Shown: positions 42,888 to 50,560, numbered from the stretch's first letter. The stretch: DNA of 50,560 nucleotides from Aneurinibacillus terranovensis DSM 18919 (GCF_000430625.1 NZ_AUMJ01000046.1:1-50560); one strand, 5' to 3'. Numbers and translations are program-made. Notes: generated by a model not told the origin, from the letters alone.

Positions 42888-44125
42888 TGAAGCAATCAGA
42901 ACGAGTCATTATGCTGGCGGACTGTCAATCTTTTTACGCAAGTGTGGAAAAGGCCGCGCACCCGGAATACAGGCATAAGCCCCTGGTCGTTTCCGGGGAC
43001 CCTGCGCGGCATTCAGGGATTATCCTTGCCGCGTGCCCCCTCGCAAAAAAATACGGGGTCACAACGGCAGAAAGGTTGGGCACAGCGCTTGGCAAATGCC
43101 CGGACCTTGTGGTCGTGCGGCCGCGCATGGAGGAATATATTAGGGTCTCCTTACAAATTACAGAACTCCTGCAGTCCTACACCGATTTAGTGGAGCCTTA
43201 TAGCATTGATGAACAGCATCTTGACGTGACAAACAGCCTGCGGCTTTTCGGAGACCCTGTAACGATCGCCAAACATATTCAGCAAAGAGTCATGAATGAA
43301 ACCGGTATCTACACGAGGATTGGCATCAGTTACTGCAAAGTCATCAGCAAAATGGCGTGCGATAATTTCGCCAAGAAAAATAAGACCGGAATTTTTCAAT
43401 TATCCAAGAAAGAACTCCCCGCCGTGTTATGGCCATTGCCGGTTGAACAAATGTTTATGGTCGGTTCCAGAATGGCCCGCCACTTGTACCGTATAGGCAT
43501 TCAAACCATCGGTGACCTGGCGCAGACCTCTCTGTCGAGGTTGCGAAGCCATTGGGGAATCAACGGAGAGGTGCTCTGGCGGATCGCCAACGGAATTGAC
43601 TCTTCACCCGTAACTCCGGAGACGCACGACCAGCAAAAAGGGTTTGGCCAGCACATGACACTGCCAAGGAATTATTCCACTCTGGAAGAGATTGAGGTTG
43701 TCCTGTTAGAGCTGTCAGAGCTCGTTTGCCAGCGCTGCCGGGCCAGAGGATGCATGGGTTCGGTGGTAACGGTCAGCTGTCAGGGATATGATTTTAACCG
43801 CCCAACGGGGTTTTCACGGCAAATGAAAATGGCCGACCCTACGAATGTGACAGATGAGGTGTATAAAACGGCTCGTACGTTGTTTCGCCGCCATTGGGAC
43901 CGTCACCCTATCCGCAGGATCGGAATCGCCCTGACGGATCTGGTAAGCGATGCACAGTACCAGCTTTCCTTATTCGGTGACCGGGAAAAGAAAATGGCGC
44001 TTGAACATACAACGGATTCGATAAAAAACAAATTTGGTAATACCGCTATTATGCGGGCGGTTTCTTTGACGGAAGCCGGGCAAGCAAGAGATCGAGCGCA
44101 AAAAATTGGAGGGCACTATAAATGA
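42884..44125 (+). CDS. uvrX: Y-family DNA polymerase, UvrX/DinB-like
   Basis: A 413-residue translesion polymerase-like protein. Metal and nucleotide motifs: MLADCQSFYASVEKA (Asp in the first catalytic site) and YSIDEQHLDVT (Asp-Glu pair; the usual SIDE-F/V-LD has Gln-His here). A thumb/little-finger region follows (GIQTIGDLAQTSLSRLRSHWG). The C-terminus ends in a QLSLFGD motif that resembles a beta-clamp binding QL-SLF peptide. It would copy past lesions. Two LexA boxes drive it together with the upstream gene and YolD. Confidence 0.92.
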   Translation: MMKQSERVIMLADCQSFYASVEKAAHPEYRHKPLVVSGDPARHSGIILAACPLAKKYGVTTAERLGTALGKCPDLVVVRPRMEEYIRVSLQITELLQSYTDLVEPYSIDEQHLDVTNSLRLFGDPVTIAKHIQQRVMNETGIYTRIGISYCKVISKMACDNFAKKNKTGIFQLSKKELPAVLWPLPVEQMFMVGSRMARHLYRIGIQTIGDLAQTSLSRLRSHWGINGEVLWRIANGIDSSPVTPETHDQQKGFGQHMTLPRNYSTLEEIEVVLLELSELVCQRCRARGCMGSVVTVSCQGYDFNRPTGFSRQMKMADPTNVTDEVYKTARTLFRRHWDRHPIRRIGIALTDLVSDAQYQLSLFGDREKKMALEHTTDSIKNKFGNTAIMRAVSLTEAGQARDRAQKIGGHYK

Positions 44126-44454
44126 GTAAAAAATTGCAAGAGAACGGTTTGTTTGAATCTTCCCGTATGATGCTCCCCGAGCACAAAGAAGCTTATATTA
44201 GACATCAACAAAATTTGCAGAAAAAAAAGCTCCCGCTGCTGGATGAACAAGAGATTGACCGTTTATCTTACCTCATTGCTCATTCCATGTTAACAGGAAA
44301 AAAAATCACCGTTACATTATTCGACGACTTCGAAGAGAGGAAAATTTCAGGGAAAATTCACAATATTGACCAGCAAAAAGGAACCATAAAGTTATCTAAC
44401 GAAATGGGACGTAACTTGATTTCGTTTCATGAAATTATCAATATAGAGGAATAG
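44122..44454 (+). CDS. YolD-like family protein
   Basis: A 110-residue protein that starts inside the UvrX stop (ATGA overlap). It has the YolD features: DSSRMMLPEHKEA-like SSRMMLPEHKEAY, then LPLLDEQEIDRLSY and a C-terminal beta-rich GKKITVTLFDDFEERKISGKI. YolD proteins are regularly paired with UvrX and may serve as an accessory or regulator. Good family match. Confidence 0.9.
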   Translation: MSKKLQENGLFESSRMMLPEHKEAYIRHQQNLQKKKLPLLDEQEIDRLSYLIAHSMLTGKKITVTLFDDFEERKISGKIHNIDQQKGTIKLSNEMGRNLISFHEIINIEE

Positions 44455-44665
44455 ATGTACGTTGATCTTTTTTGAGACCTATCCGATTAGAGTTCTCCTT
44501 TACTGAGTTGGACTCTTCCACGGCTTAGTTTGCGTTTGATGACACTGTATTGATAGAATAATACTAACCTTATACGGAAAGAGAATGACGATTCTCCGTG
44601 ATAGTGATACCTTATATGTGGACAGCCAGGGAGGATCCTCATTTTTATAGAAAGGATGAAACATC

Positions 44666-44755
44666 TTGAGTCTAGGTAAGAAACTCCTGATTAAGAGCGG
44701 ATATCGTTTAACTCTAGTCAATCGTGACGAACAACATACTAAAAGATCTAAATAA
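44666..44755 (+). CDS. Possible 29-residue basic peptide
   Basis: TTG 44666 has AAAGGATG 6-13 bases upstream; the peptide would be LSLGKKLLIKSGYRLTLVNR followed by a charged tail. A terminator follows at 44764-44797. The rest of 44455-44904 shows no convincing gene; the 93-codon minus-strand frame there lacks a ribosome site and family features. Weak candidate. Confidence 0.25.
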   Translation: MSLGKKLLIKSGYRLTLVNRDEQHTKRSK

Positions 44756-44763
44756 TCAAACAA

Positions 44764-44797
44764 AACCCGTTTCGATGACATACTGGAACGGGTGTTT
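44764..44797 (+). terminator. Intrinsic terminator
   Basis: ACCCGTTTC pairs with GAACGGGT around GATGACATACTG and is followed by GTTTTA. It lies before the haem-oxygenase-fold gene and implies a short transcript ends here. Confidence 0.7.
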
Positions 44798-44904
44798 TAC
44801 TATAATTTTATGTAAAGGTGATCTTGACGCAAACTATCCTGCAATGATTTAATAGTTTCGTTCCAAGGCACGGAGCTTATACATACAAGAAAGAGGGATT
44901 TACT

Positions 44905-45609
44905 ATGAAATTTGAGAGCTATGAACACGTGGAAGCTGCCATCTGGAATATTGTCGAGGAAGAGATTATCGGAGCGCCATTTATGCAAACGCTGCTTGCG
45001 GGTGAATGGAGCAAGCACCAGGTGGCTGAATTTGCTTTGCAGTACAGCTACTACAGCCGCAATTTTCCACGCGTCCTGGGAGCCGCCATTGCCGCGGTAG
45101 AACCGGAGGATGATTGGTGGATTTCGATTGCCGACAATCTCTGGGATGAAGCCGGCCGCGGGAAACCGCAAGCCTACCACTCCCGACTGTATCACTCGTT
45201 CCTGATTACGGCCGCACCCGATGTGCCAACGAATGAAAAATATATTCCCGACTACCCTGTATCCCCGGCGGCGAGAGAAGCAGTTGATTCCTTCATCTCT
45301 TTCTTACGAACCGCAACCCCGCTTGAAGCCATGGCTGCTATCGGATTTGGTTCCGAAATGTTTGCCGGCAAAGTCATGGGCCTGATCGGCCAGGGGTTAA
45401 AACATGAAAATTATAACAAAGAAATGCCGTTGAATGTTACCTTTTGGACCGTGCATGCCGACACGCATGAGCCGCGGCATTATGAACTTTGCAAAAATGT
45501 CTTGACCCGCTTCACTACGGCGGACGACCTGGAGAGCATGTACCGCGCCGGCGCCTACATTACACGTTCAGAGGCACGCTTTTACAACAAAATATTTAAA
45601 AATTTTTAA
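44905..45609 (+). CDS. Haem-oxygenase-fold (TenA/PqqC/CADD-like) putative metal oxidase
   Basis: A 234-residue all-helical protein of the iron-containing redox enzyme group within the TenA/PqqC superfamily. Helix patterns fit (YSYYSRNFPRVLGAAIAAVEPE; NLWDEAGRGKPQAYHSRLYH with Glu and His ligand candidates). A ligand-rich HADTHEPRHYE sits in the helix that normally bears the last three metal ligands, but with His where Asp is typical. It could be a di-iron oxidase or bind a cofactor; substrate unknown. GAAAGAGGG precedes ATG 44905. The superoxide dismutase gene follows, 57 bases away. Confidence 0.72.
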   Translation: MKFESYEHVEAAIWNIVEEEIIGAPFMQTLLAGEWSKHQVAEFALQYSYYSRNFPRVLGAAIAAVEPEDDWWISIADNLWDEAGRGKPQAYHSRLYHSFLITAAPDVPTNEKYIPDYPVSPAAREAVDSFISFLRTATPLEAMAAIGFGSEMFAGKVMGLIGQGLKHENYNKEMPLNVTFWTVHADTHEPRHYELCKNVLTRFTTADDLESMYRAGAYITRSEARFYNKIFKNF

Positions 45610-45666
45610 GCCTATCTTTCCTCTTTTGCATACCATGATCAAGGATCAAAAGAGGAGGGATTACTG

Positions 45667-46635
45667 GTGAAAGAAAGCCTTGAACAGCTCATCACATGGA
45701 GCAAGAACCATATTGAGTACCTTGAAACATTAGAGAATGGCTCATCATCCGGGCGGTTCGCCGATTTATTGCATGAATTCACGCACGTTAAAAAAACCGC
45801 CGAAAGCTTTATCGAACGCACCACAGAAGTAGTGGATAATGCGGCCGAGGTGTATGCGTTATTCGAACGCTCAGAGCATTTATATAAAACGCTTATCAGC
45901 TTACTGGAAGAGAGCGGAGCGCTGTCGCTTGCCGAACATCTCCTGCTCGTAAGCGGGGTTGAGGAAGAACAGCGAAAGGATGACGTGTCCAGTTCACCTG
46001 CGGGACAGCCGGTTCCAATCGGCGGACATAACCTCCCTCCCCTGCCGTATCCTTATAACGCCCTCGAACCTCATATTGATGAAAAAACGATGCGGCTACA
46101 CCACGACAAGCACCATAAATCGTATGTCGAAGGGCTCAATAAGGCGGAAAAGGAAATGCAGCGTGCCCGCCAAAAAAATGATTTTGTACTGATAAAACAC
46201 TGGGAGCGGGAAGCCGCTTTTAACGGAGCCGGCCATTACCTGCATACGATTTTCTGGCATAATATGAGTCCGAACGGCGGCGGCCGTCCTACCGGGGCGA
46301 TTGCGCAGGAAATTGACCGGACGTTCGGAAGTTTCGATGCGTTTAAGGCCCACTTCTCTGCCGCTGCAGAGAAAGTCGAGGGGGGCGGCTGGGCGCTGCT
46401 CGTCTGGAGCCCCCGCTCTCATCGCATGGAGATTCTTCAGGCGGAAAAACATCAGAATCTTTCGCAGCAGGATGTAATCCCTCTGCTTGTACTTGACGTA
46501 TGGGAGCATTCGTACTATTTAAAGTATAATGACCGGCGCCCCGAGTATATCGATGCCTGGTGGAATGTTGTCAACTGGAGCGATGTCAACGAACGCTTCC
46601 TTCCGGCACGCAAACTGCAATGGACCGCTTTTTAA
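45667..46635 (+). CDS. Fe/Mn superoxide dismutase with N-terminal helical extension
   Basis: A 322-residue SOD. Residues 1-115 are a charged helical domain not found in plain SODs, as in the extended SodF of Bacillus. The SOD part starts GHNLPPLPYPYNALEPHID. Metal ligands: His145 (LHHDKHH), His193 (HTIFW), then Asp and His of DVWEHSYY. It converts superoxide to peroxide and oxygen. Start GTG 45667 after GAGGAGGG. Whether it uses Fe or Mn cannot be told. The extension may hold it at the membrane or to a partner. Confidence 0.9.
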   Translation: MKESLEQLITWSKNHIEYLETLENGSSSGRFADLLHEFTHVKKTAESFIERTTEVVDNAAEVYALFERSEHLYKTLISLLEESGALSLAEHLLLVSGVEEEQRKDDVSSSPAGQPVPIGGHNLPPLPYPYNALEPHIDEKTMRLHHDKHHKSYVEGLNKAEKEMQRARQKNDFVLIKHWEREAAFNGAGHYLHTIFWHNMSPNGGGRPTGAIAQEIDRTFGSFDAFKAHFSAAAEKVEGGGWALLVWSPRSHRMEILQAEKHQNLSQQDVIPLLVLDVWEHSYYLKYNDRRPEYIDAWWNVVNWSDVNERFLPARKLQWTAF

Positions 46636-46828
46636 CCGGTACATGTAAACGGACGACTGAAATGAAGGGCTCCTTGTCAAAAAAGGATAGTTCTGATTTG
46701 CCCGCGTACAGCAAAGGTTGCACCTTCACTATCGATGTACGCCACGCGCGTTTTTCTTATATCATTAAGGAAAAATTCATGCTATTGTTAATATAGAAAA
46801 ATCCGAGACAGATGTAAGGGAGAACAGC

Positions 46829-47761
46829 ATGGAAGTTTCCACAGTTTTATCTTCAATTGCTATCATGACGATTATGATTGGAATAGGAAGTTTGCTGACC
46901 CTCAGGGTTCCTTTTACAGCCGAGCGGCGGGAATTATTAATGACCCTCATTGTCAATGTGGCACTTCCGTTCATTATTATAAGCGGGGTATTTCATACGA
47001 GAATGGACGGGCAATTTCTTCTTCTCATTTTGGGTACCTTCGTTATTTCCATCATCGTTAACTGCATTGGAATTGCCATGGGGTGGCTGGCCGCCCGCAG
47101 CATCGGTGCCGGACACGAAAAAGTGCGGGAGATGGCTATTCTGTCAGGACTTGGAAATACCGGATTTATCGGCCTTCCGCTGTGTGCCATGTTGTTTGGC
47201 GCGAAAGGCGGGGTTTTGGCTGCGGTTTTTGATTCAGGGCTCGATTTTACCATTTGGACATTAGGCGTGATGATGCTGCAGCGGAAAAAATTCTCGTTCC
47301 GTTCGCTGAAAGAATTGATAAACATTCCAATGATGGCGATTGTAACCGGGCTGCTTGTTGCCGTCCTTAAACTTTCGCCCCCATTTTTCCTCATCCGGCT
47401 AAGCGATTCTCTGGCAAGTCTGGCCTCCCCACTGGCCATGATTTATATCGGAATGTTAATACCGTCTCTCTTGAGGAAGAAATCCGCTTCCATCCGGCAG
47501 ATTGGCATGCCGCTTATTATGAAACTGCTTATTTTCCCGGTCGTTATTGCTCTGCTTGTACATATTGTTCCATTGCACAAAGAGATAACACAGGTCGTTA
47601 TCGTTCAGTCCACAATGCCCACCATTTCGCTCGCCTCTATCCTCTTCGCACGATATTCGGCAGACGAAGAATACGGAGCTATGGCAACGGTGTTTTCTAC
47701 CTTATTATCCATGATGACGATCCCGTTTATGATAGCCGTTGGTTTTTATATCCTAAAGTAG
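46829..47761 (+). CDS. AEC-family (auxin efflux carrier-type) transporter
   Basis: A 310-residue membrane protein with about ten helices arranged as two inverted five-helix halves. The half-site motif LGNTGFIGLPLCAMLFGAKG and the partner VIVQSTMPTISLASILFARY are typical for AEC carriers. Members move malate, other dicarboxylates or similar anions; the substrate is unknown. AAGGGAGAA precedes ATG 46829. The 3' end overlaps a truncated gene on the other strand. Confidence 0.88.
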   Translation: MEVSTVLSSIAIMTIMIGIGSLLTLRVPFTAERRELLMTLIVNVALPFIIISGVFHTRMDGQFLLLILGTFVISIIVNCIGIAMGWLAARSIGAGHEKVREMAILSGLGNTGFIGLPLCAMLFGAKGGVLAAVFDSGLDFTIWTLGVMMLQRKKFSFRSLKELINIPMMAIVTGLLVAVLKLSPPFFLIRLSDSLASLASPLAMIYIGMLIPSLLRKKSASIRQIGMPLIMKLLIFPVVIALLVHIVPLHKEITQVVIVQSTMPTISLASILFARYSADEEYGAMATVFSTLLSMMTIPFMIAVGFYILK

Positions 47762-47870
47762 AGTGCGATGTATCAAGTCTCCCTTTTTTGTACCCCTGGC
47801 CCTTTAATGACTGAATCGCACGAATCGCTTCATCTTCTGTATAAAAAACTCCAACAATTTTCTTTTCCAT
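47727..47870 (-). pseudogene. Truncated general stress protein 17M (YflT-like)
   Basis: ATG 47870 after GGAGGG starts MEKKIVGVFYTEDEAIRAIQ, followed by SLKGQGYK, the N-terminal repeat pattern of general stress protein 17M/YflT. The frame ends after 47 codons (family members are over 100), inside the 3' end of the AEC gene. Most of the domain is lost. Either a relic or a fragment protein. Confidence 0.6.
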
Positions 47871-47979
47871 CGGGTACATCCCTCCATACAATTTTTGTTC
47901 ACACTTACTCTTACCCTGCTTAAACGGAATTTCAAACAACGATTTTACACAGGAACAAAAGGAAGGAAACGGCAATAGT

Positions 47980-48023
47980 TTAGTATAAAAGTATTAGTTT
48001 TATACTAAGGGCCGTGATATAAT
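47980..48023 (+). promoter_or_regulatory. Palindrome and -10 of the globin-sensor operon
   Basis: TTAGTATAAAA (47980-47990) is perfectly inverted as TTTTATACTAA (47998-48008), overlapping the -35 region of a TATAAT box at 48018-48023. An activator or repressor probably binds here. The operon's first gene starts 75 bases further on. Confidence 0.6.
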
Positions 48024-48098
48024 CATCACAGAGTTCTTTAAATAGTTAGTTATTTATAGAAAATCAGGAAGAGTTTTTAAAGGAAGGAGAGCGTACTT

Positions 48099-49478
48099 AT
48101 GAGCTGTTGTCCATTTAAAGATTTGTTGGGAAACGAACGTGGGTCATTCAGCTTTTTAAAGGGAGCAAAGAAAAATACATCCTTTCCCGAAGCCGATTCG
48201 CCGGCTGTGCCCTCCGATAATAATGCGGGCAAAAAGTATCAGGAGCTTCTTAGCAGCCAGGAAAATTCCAAGGTTCAGTTTCTTGGCTTAAAAGAAGAGG
48301 ATGTGACCCGGCTGGCAAGCCTACGACCCATATTTGAGAAGAATGTGGGAGATATTGTTAAATTTTTTTACGAACATGTCAGCGATGTTCCTTTATTGAT
48401 AGAGATTGTTAACAACCATAGCTCGGTAGACAATCTGCGGAAAACATTAGAATGTTATCTTCTTGACATGGTTTCCGGAAACATTGGAAAAGACTACATC
48501 ATTCGCCGAAAAATTATTGGTAATGTACACAACCGGATCAATCTTTTCCCCGAATGGTATATCGGTGCCTTTACACACATCCAAAATGAAGTACTCAGCA
48601 TGCTGGTACGGGAATTAGAACCGTCTGCTGCACTCGAAGCGTTTTACTCCTTCCAGCGCCTGTGCTCGTTTGATATGCAGATTGCGATATCTACGTATAT
48701 CGATTCCTACACATCGTCGATGATGAAGCTCAACGAAATCGAACGCATTCAGCACCATTTAACTGAATCGTCAGAGATGTTAGTAGCTACCGCTGAGGAA
48801 ACGACCGCTTCTATCAATGAAAAAGAGAGACACGTTGTTGAGATGCTGGAAGGCACAAGGGTCATTCAGGAAGGATCGACCCAGATGGTAGAGCAGGTAG
48901 AAGAAGGAAAGCAGGAAATTGAAGCAGCTTTGTTAGAAATTGACAGGATTGTTGAAGTGATAGAAGAAACAAGGACAAAATCGCAGGAACTGATTGAGAG
49001 TTCCAATAAAATTGGGGAAGTCGTCCAGGTCATCCATGCAATTTCGAACAAAACAAACGTGTTGTCACTTAATGCAAGCATTGAGGCAGCTCGTGCAGGT
49101 GAGCATGGCCGGGGTTTCACGGTAGTAGCCAAAGAAGTGCGAAATCTGGCGCTCCAAACCCAATCTGCGCTTGATCATATTCAGGAACAAATCACCCGTG
49201 TTCAGACCAATGTGATAGAATTCGAGAATTCCTTTAAACAAATTGCCTTGCAAACGAGTAAATTCCGGGATATTAACAAGTCCATTATGAGTATTATGGA
49301 TGATTCTTCCGTACACGTTCGGGAAAACAGCGAGAAAATTCAACGCGTAAGCCGGCATATCCATGATTTCCAGCAAACCTTCAAAGAAATATCAGATGCC
49401 TCCGAGCAGGTGGCAAAGATGGCGGAAGAACTGAGTATTTTAAGCAATCAATTGAATGACACATTCGATCTTAAATAA
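48099..49478 (+). CDS. Globin-coupled methyl-accepting sensor (HemAT-like)
   Basis: A 459-residue soluble sensor without membrane segments. After a 45-residue N-terminus with two cysteines (MSCCPF), a globin-sensor domain spans residues about 55-215; the likely proximal haem histidine is His144 (IIGNVHNRINLFPEWYIGAF). The rest is a methyl-accepting coiled coil with the signalling tip KTNVLSLNASIEAARAGEHGRGF split by the hairpin. HemAT senses oxygen in aerotaxis. Here the downstream genes are a partner switch, not chemotaxis genes, so it may control a sigma factor instead. GGAAGGAGAG precedes ATG 48099. Confidence 0.9.
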   Translation: MSCCPFKDLLGNERGSFSFLKGAKKNTSFPEADSPAVPSDNNAGKKYQELLSSQENSKVQFLGLKEEDVTRLASLRPIFEKNVGDIVKFFYEHVSDVPLLIEIVNNHSSVDNLRKTLECYLLDMVSGNIGKDYIIRRKIIGNVHNRINLFPEWYIGAFTHIQNEVLSMLVRELEPSAALEAFYSFQRLCSFDMQIAISTYIDSYTSSMMKLNEIERIQHHLTESSEMLVATAEETTASINEKERHVVEMLEGTRVIQEGSTQMVEQVEEGKQEIEAALLEIDRIVEVIEETRTKSQELIESSNKIGEVVQVIHAISNKTNVLSLNASIEAARAGEHGRGFTVVAKEVRNLALQTQSALDHIQEQITRVQTNVIEFENSFKQIALQTSKFRDINKSIMSIMDDSSVHVRENSEKIQRVSRHIHDFQQTFKEISDASEQVAKMAEELSILSNQLNDTFDLK

Positions 49479-49505
49479 CTAGAGAAACGCAGAGGTGGAG
49501 ACACT

Positions 49506-49820
49506 GTGGAGACAGAGAAATTCTTGTATGAAAGCAAAGAGTTTGCATCCCTGCAAGAAATGTCGGAGAGCCTGCTACATGAAGCCAATCAACAGATTAT
49601 TCGAATTGACATGGGGGAACTGCCGAATACAGCTGAAGTAAGAAACTATATAAAGTGGCGCCTGCTTCATTTGCAATATCACTTTAACGATAAAATACCG
49701 CACGAACTTCGAACCACCTACAATTCTTTATGAGGCCAGCTTTATCGTTTGGAACATCAGAGCGAATATCGCCATCCATACCTCAAACAATTGCTGGAAC
49801 AACTGCATGCTGAACTATGA
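49506..49820 (+). CDS. Small helical protein with in-frame TGA, partner-switch operon
   Basis: GTG 49506 follows GAGGTGGAG. The frame is 75 codons to TGA at 49731-49733. Beyond it the same frame stays open for 28 more codons with helix-like sequence (GQLYRLEHQSEYRHPYLKQL, then LEQLHAEL) and ends TGA 49818-49820, overlapping the kinase start by 14 bases. That overlap is typical for coupled genes, so the intact product was probably 104 residues and now is truncated, read through or mis-sequenced. The product is acidic and helical; no family recognised. Confidence 0.6.
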
Positions 49821-50205
49821 ATGCACCCAACTGGCAGATGACGAATTGAAAAAACATGTTGACGTGATGATGAACCAGGTGAGCGATTATTTATCGCTGT
49901 CGCCGGAAAGCCTGCTGTATTATAATATCTATTTATCCATATGGGAGCTCCTCCTGAATATTATCAATCATAATAAGGCCGGGGATCATACAGTAAACGT
50001 TGCGGTATGGTGGACAGAAAAAGAAATCTTTTTGCAGATTAAACATGAGGGCGGCGGATTCGATTGGGAGAACTGCATGGCGTGCGAATTACCATCAGAT
50101 GAACACGCGAGAGGAAGAGGGTTATTTCTTGTAAGCCATGTCAGTAAGACGTTTTCGTTTAACTCTACAGGCCAGATCGCAACTGTTACATTTGAACGGG
50201 TGTAA
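49807..50205 (+). CDS. Anti-sigma factor kinase (RsbW/SpoIIAB-like HATPase)
   Basis: A 132-residue GHKL-type ATPase. N-box ELLLNIINHNKAG (Glu, Asn and Asn-His), G1 box IKHEGGGFDWEN and G2 box RGRGLFLVSHVS. In most anti-sigma kinases the G1 box starts with Asp (D-x-G-x-G); here it is His (HEGGG), which might weaken nucleotide binding. Such proteins bind a sigma factor or other target and phosphorylate a STAS antagonist, which is the next gene. ATG 49807 lacks a strong ribosome site, fitting translational coupling to the preceding gene. Confidence 0.83.
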   Translation: MLNYECTQLADDELKKHVDVMMNQVSDYLSLSPESLLYYNIYLSIWELLLNIINHNKAGDHTVNVAVWWTEKEIFLQIKHEGGGFDWENCMACELPSDEHARGRGLFLVSHVSKTFSFNSTGQIATVTFERV

Positions 50206-50220
50206 AGGAGGATATATAAT

Positions 50221-50520
50221 ATGGTTACTTTTATTGAACACGGGGAGACAATACATCTCCATTTCGAGGGGGACATCAACTTTGAAACGGTGAGGAAGAT
50301 CGAGGTAAAAATACGAGACTGGATCGTTCCATCCCATACTAAAAAGATAACACTTGATTTTCAAAAAGTAAAGTTCGTGGACAGCACGGGAGTGGGCTTT
50401 TTGATTAGCCGGATTCATCCCTTAACCTCCCGCTATCAAGTGGAGATAAACAACGCTTCTCTGCCGGTAAAAAACATTTTGCAAATTTGCAAATTAGATA
50501 GCCTGGTTAAAATTTTATGA
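50221..50520 (+). CDS. STAS-domain anti-sigma factor antagonist
   Basis: A 99-residue single STAS domain. The phosphoacceptor loop is KFVDSTGVGFLIS (Ser55), as in SpoIIAA/RsbV. When unphosphorylated it would bind the neighbouring kinase and free its target. AAAGGAGG precedes ATG 50221, 15 bases after the kinase. The operon probably continues beyond the window, where a PP2C phosphatase or sigma factor could lie. Confidence 0.9.
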   Translation: MVTFIEHGETIHLHFEGDINFETVRKIEVKIRDWIVPSHTKKITLDFQKVKFVDSTGVGFLISRIHPLTSRYQVEINNASLPVKNILQICKLDSLVKIL

Positions 50521-50560
50521 ATTAGCCGAGAACACTCGTGACTTCCGTCATGAGATGAAT

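Noticed and set aside
44500-44781. 93-codon minus-strand frame
   Set aside because: No ribosome site, low-complexity basic/hydrophobic mix and overlap with a plus-strand terminator.
49731-49733. TGA read as selenocysteine
   Set aside because: No stem-loop of SECIS type is evident right after it, and the protein has no redox context; a nonsense change is simpler.

Overview
The window reads as a spore-forming, low-to-mid-GC Bacillales chromosome. Evidence: a Tlp spore protein, a broken Ger(x)C germination gene, a bacilliredoxin, a GlcT/PtsG/HPr/EI phosphotransferase set, a YolD/UvrX SOS operon, a c-di-AMP (ydaO-type) riboswitch, Bacillus-type Shine-Dalgarno sites and many GTG/TTG starts. The style fits Aneurinibacillus, Brevibacillus or relatives, but the genus is an inference.

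Layout. 1-3.4 kb: a decayed Ger(x)C gene, an FAD dehydrogenase, a TetR regulator and four tRNAs (Ser-GGA, Ser-GCT, Met-CAT, Gly-TCC). 3.7-10.5 kb: a self-contained sigma-54 regulon made of a PAS-AAA-HTH activator, a divergently transcribed AtoE-type short-chain fatty acid carrier, and an acyl-CoA ligase / VOC epimerase / thiolase / zinc-ribbon OB-fold operon. Two -24/-12 promoters and nested inverted repeats lie between the divergent units. 10.5-16.7 kb: repeats, a bacilliredoxin, envelope hydrolases, an ABC-2 exporter, a c-di-AMP riboswitch in front of an NlpC/P60 hydrolase, and a structured-RNA locus with two tiny ORFs.

16.7-38.9 kb is a hexose island almost entirely on the minus strand: glcT-ptsG-ptsH-ptsI with an antiterminator leader, phosphoglucomutase, a Na+/sugar symporter with a small membrane partner, a ROK repressor, a degenerate M24 peptidase-like protein, galE, galK, galT, galU, a multitask sugar ABC ATPase (MsmX type, with a cre site), a PucR-type regulator, pgi, pfkA and glcK. 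Together these import glucose and galactose, run the Leloir pathway and feed upper glycolysis. A broken DUF3231-like gene and a dispersed hairpin repeat lie between galU and msmX.

39-50.5 kb is mixed: tlp; a second copy of the structured RNA ahead of a 50-residue membrane protein whose start site can be base-paired; DoxX; an extradiol dioxygenase with a divergent HxlR regulator; DUF1904; a LexA-controlled UvrX operon; a haem-oxygenase-fold putative metal oxidase; an N-terminally extended Fe/Mn superoxide dismutase; an AEC transporter; a truncated general stress protein; and at the edge a globin-coupled methyl-accepting sensor followed by an anti-sigma kinase and a STAS antagonist, i.e. a putative gas- or redox-sensing partner switch.

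Most novel-looking items: (1) a hairpin RNA with a nearly identical terminal loop in two distant places, each followed by a 50-residue ORF; (2) the globin sensor / partner-switch operon, with an in-frame TGA in its small second gene; (3) the sigma-54 acyl-CoA regulon.
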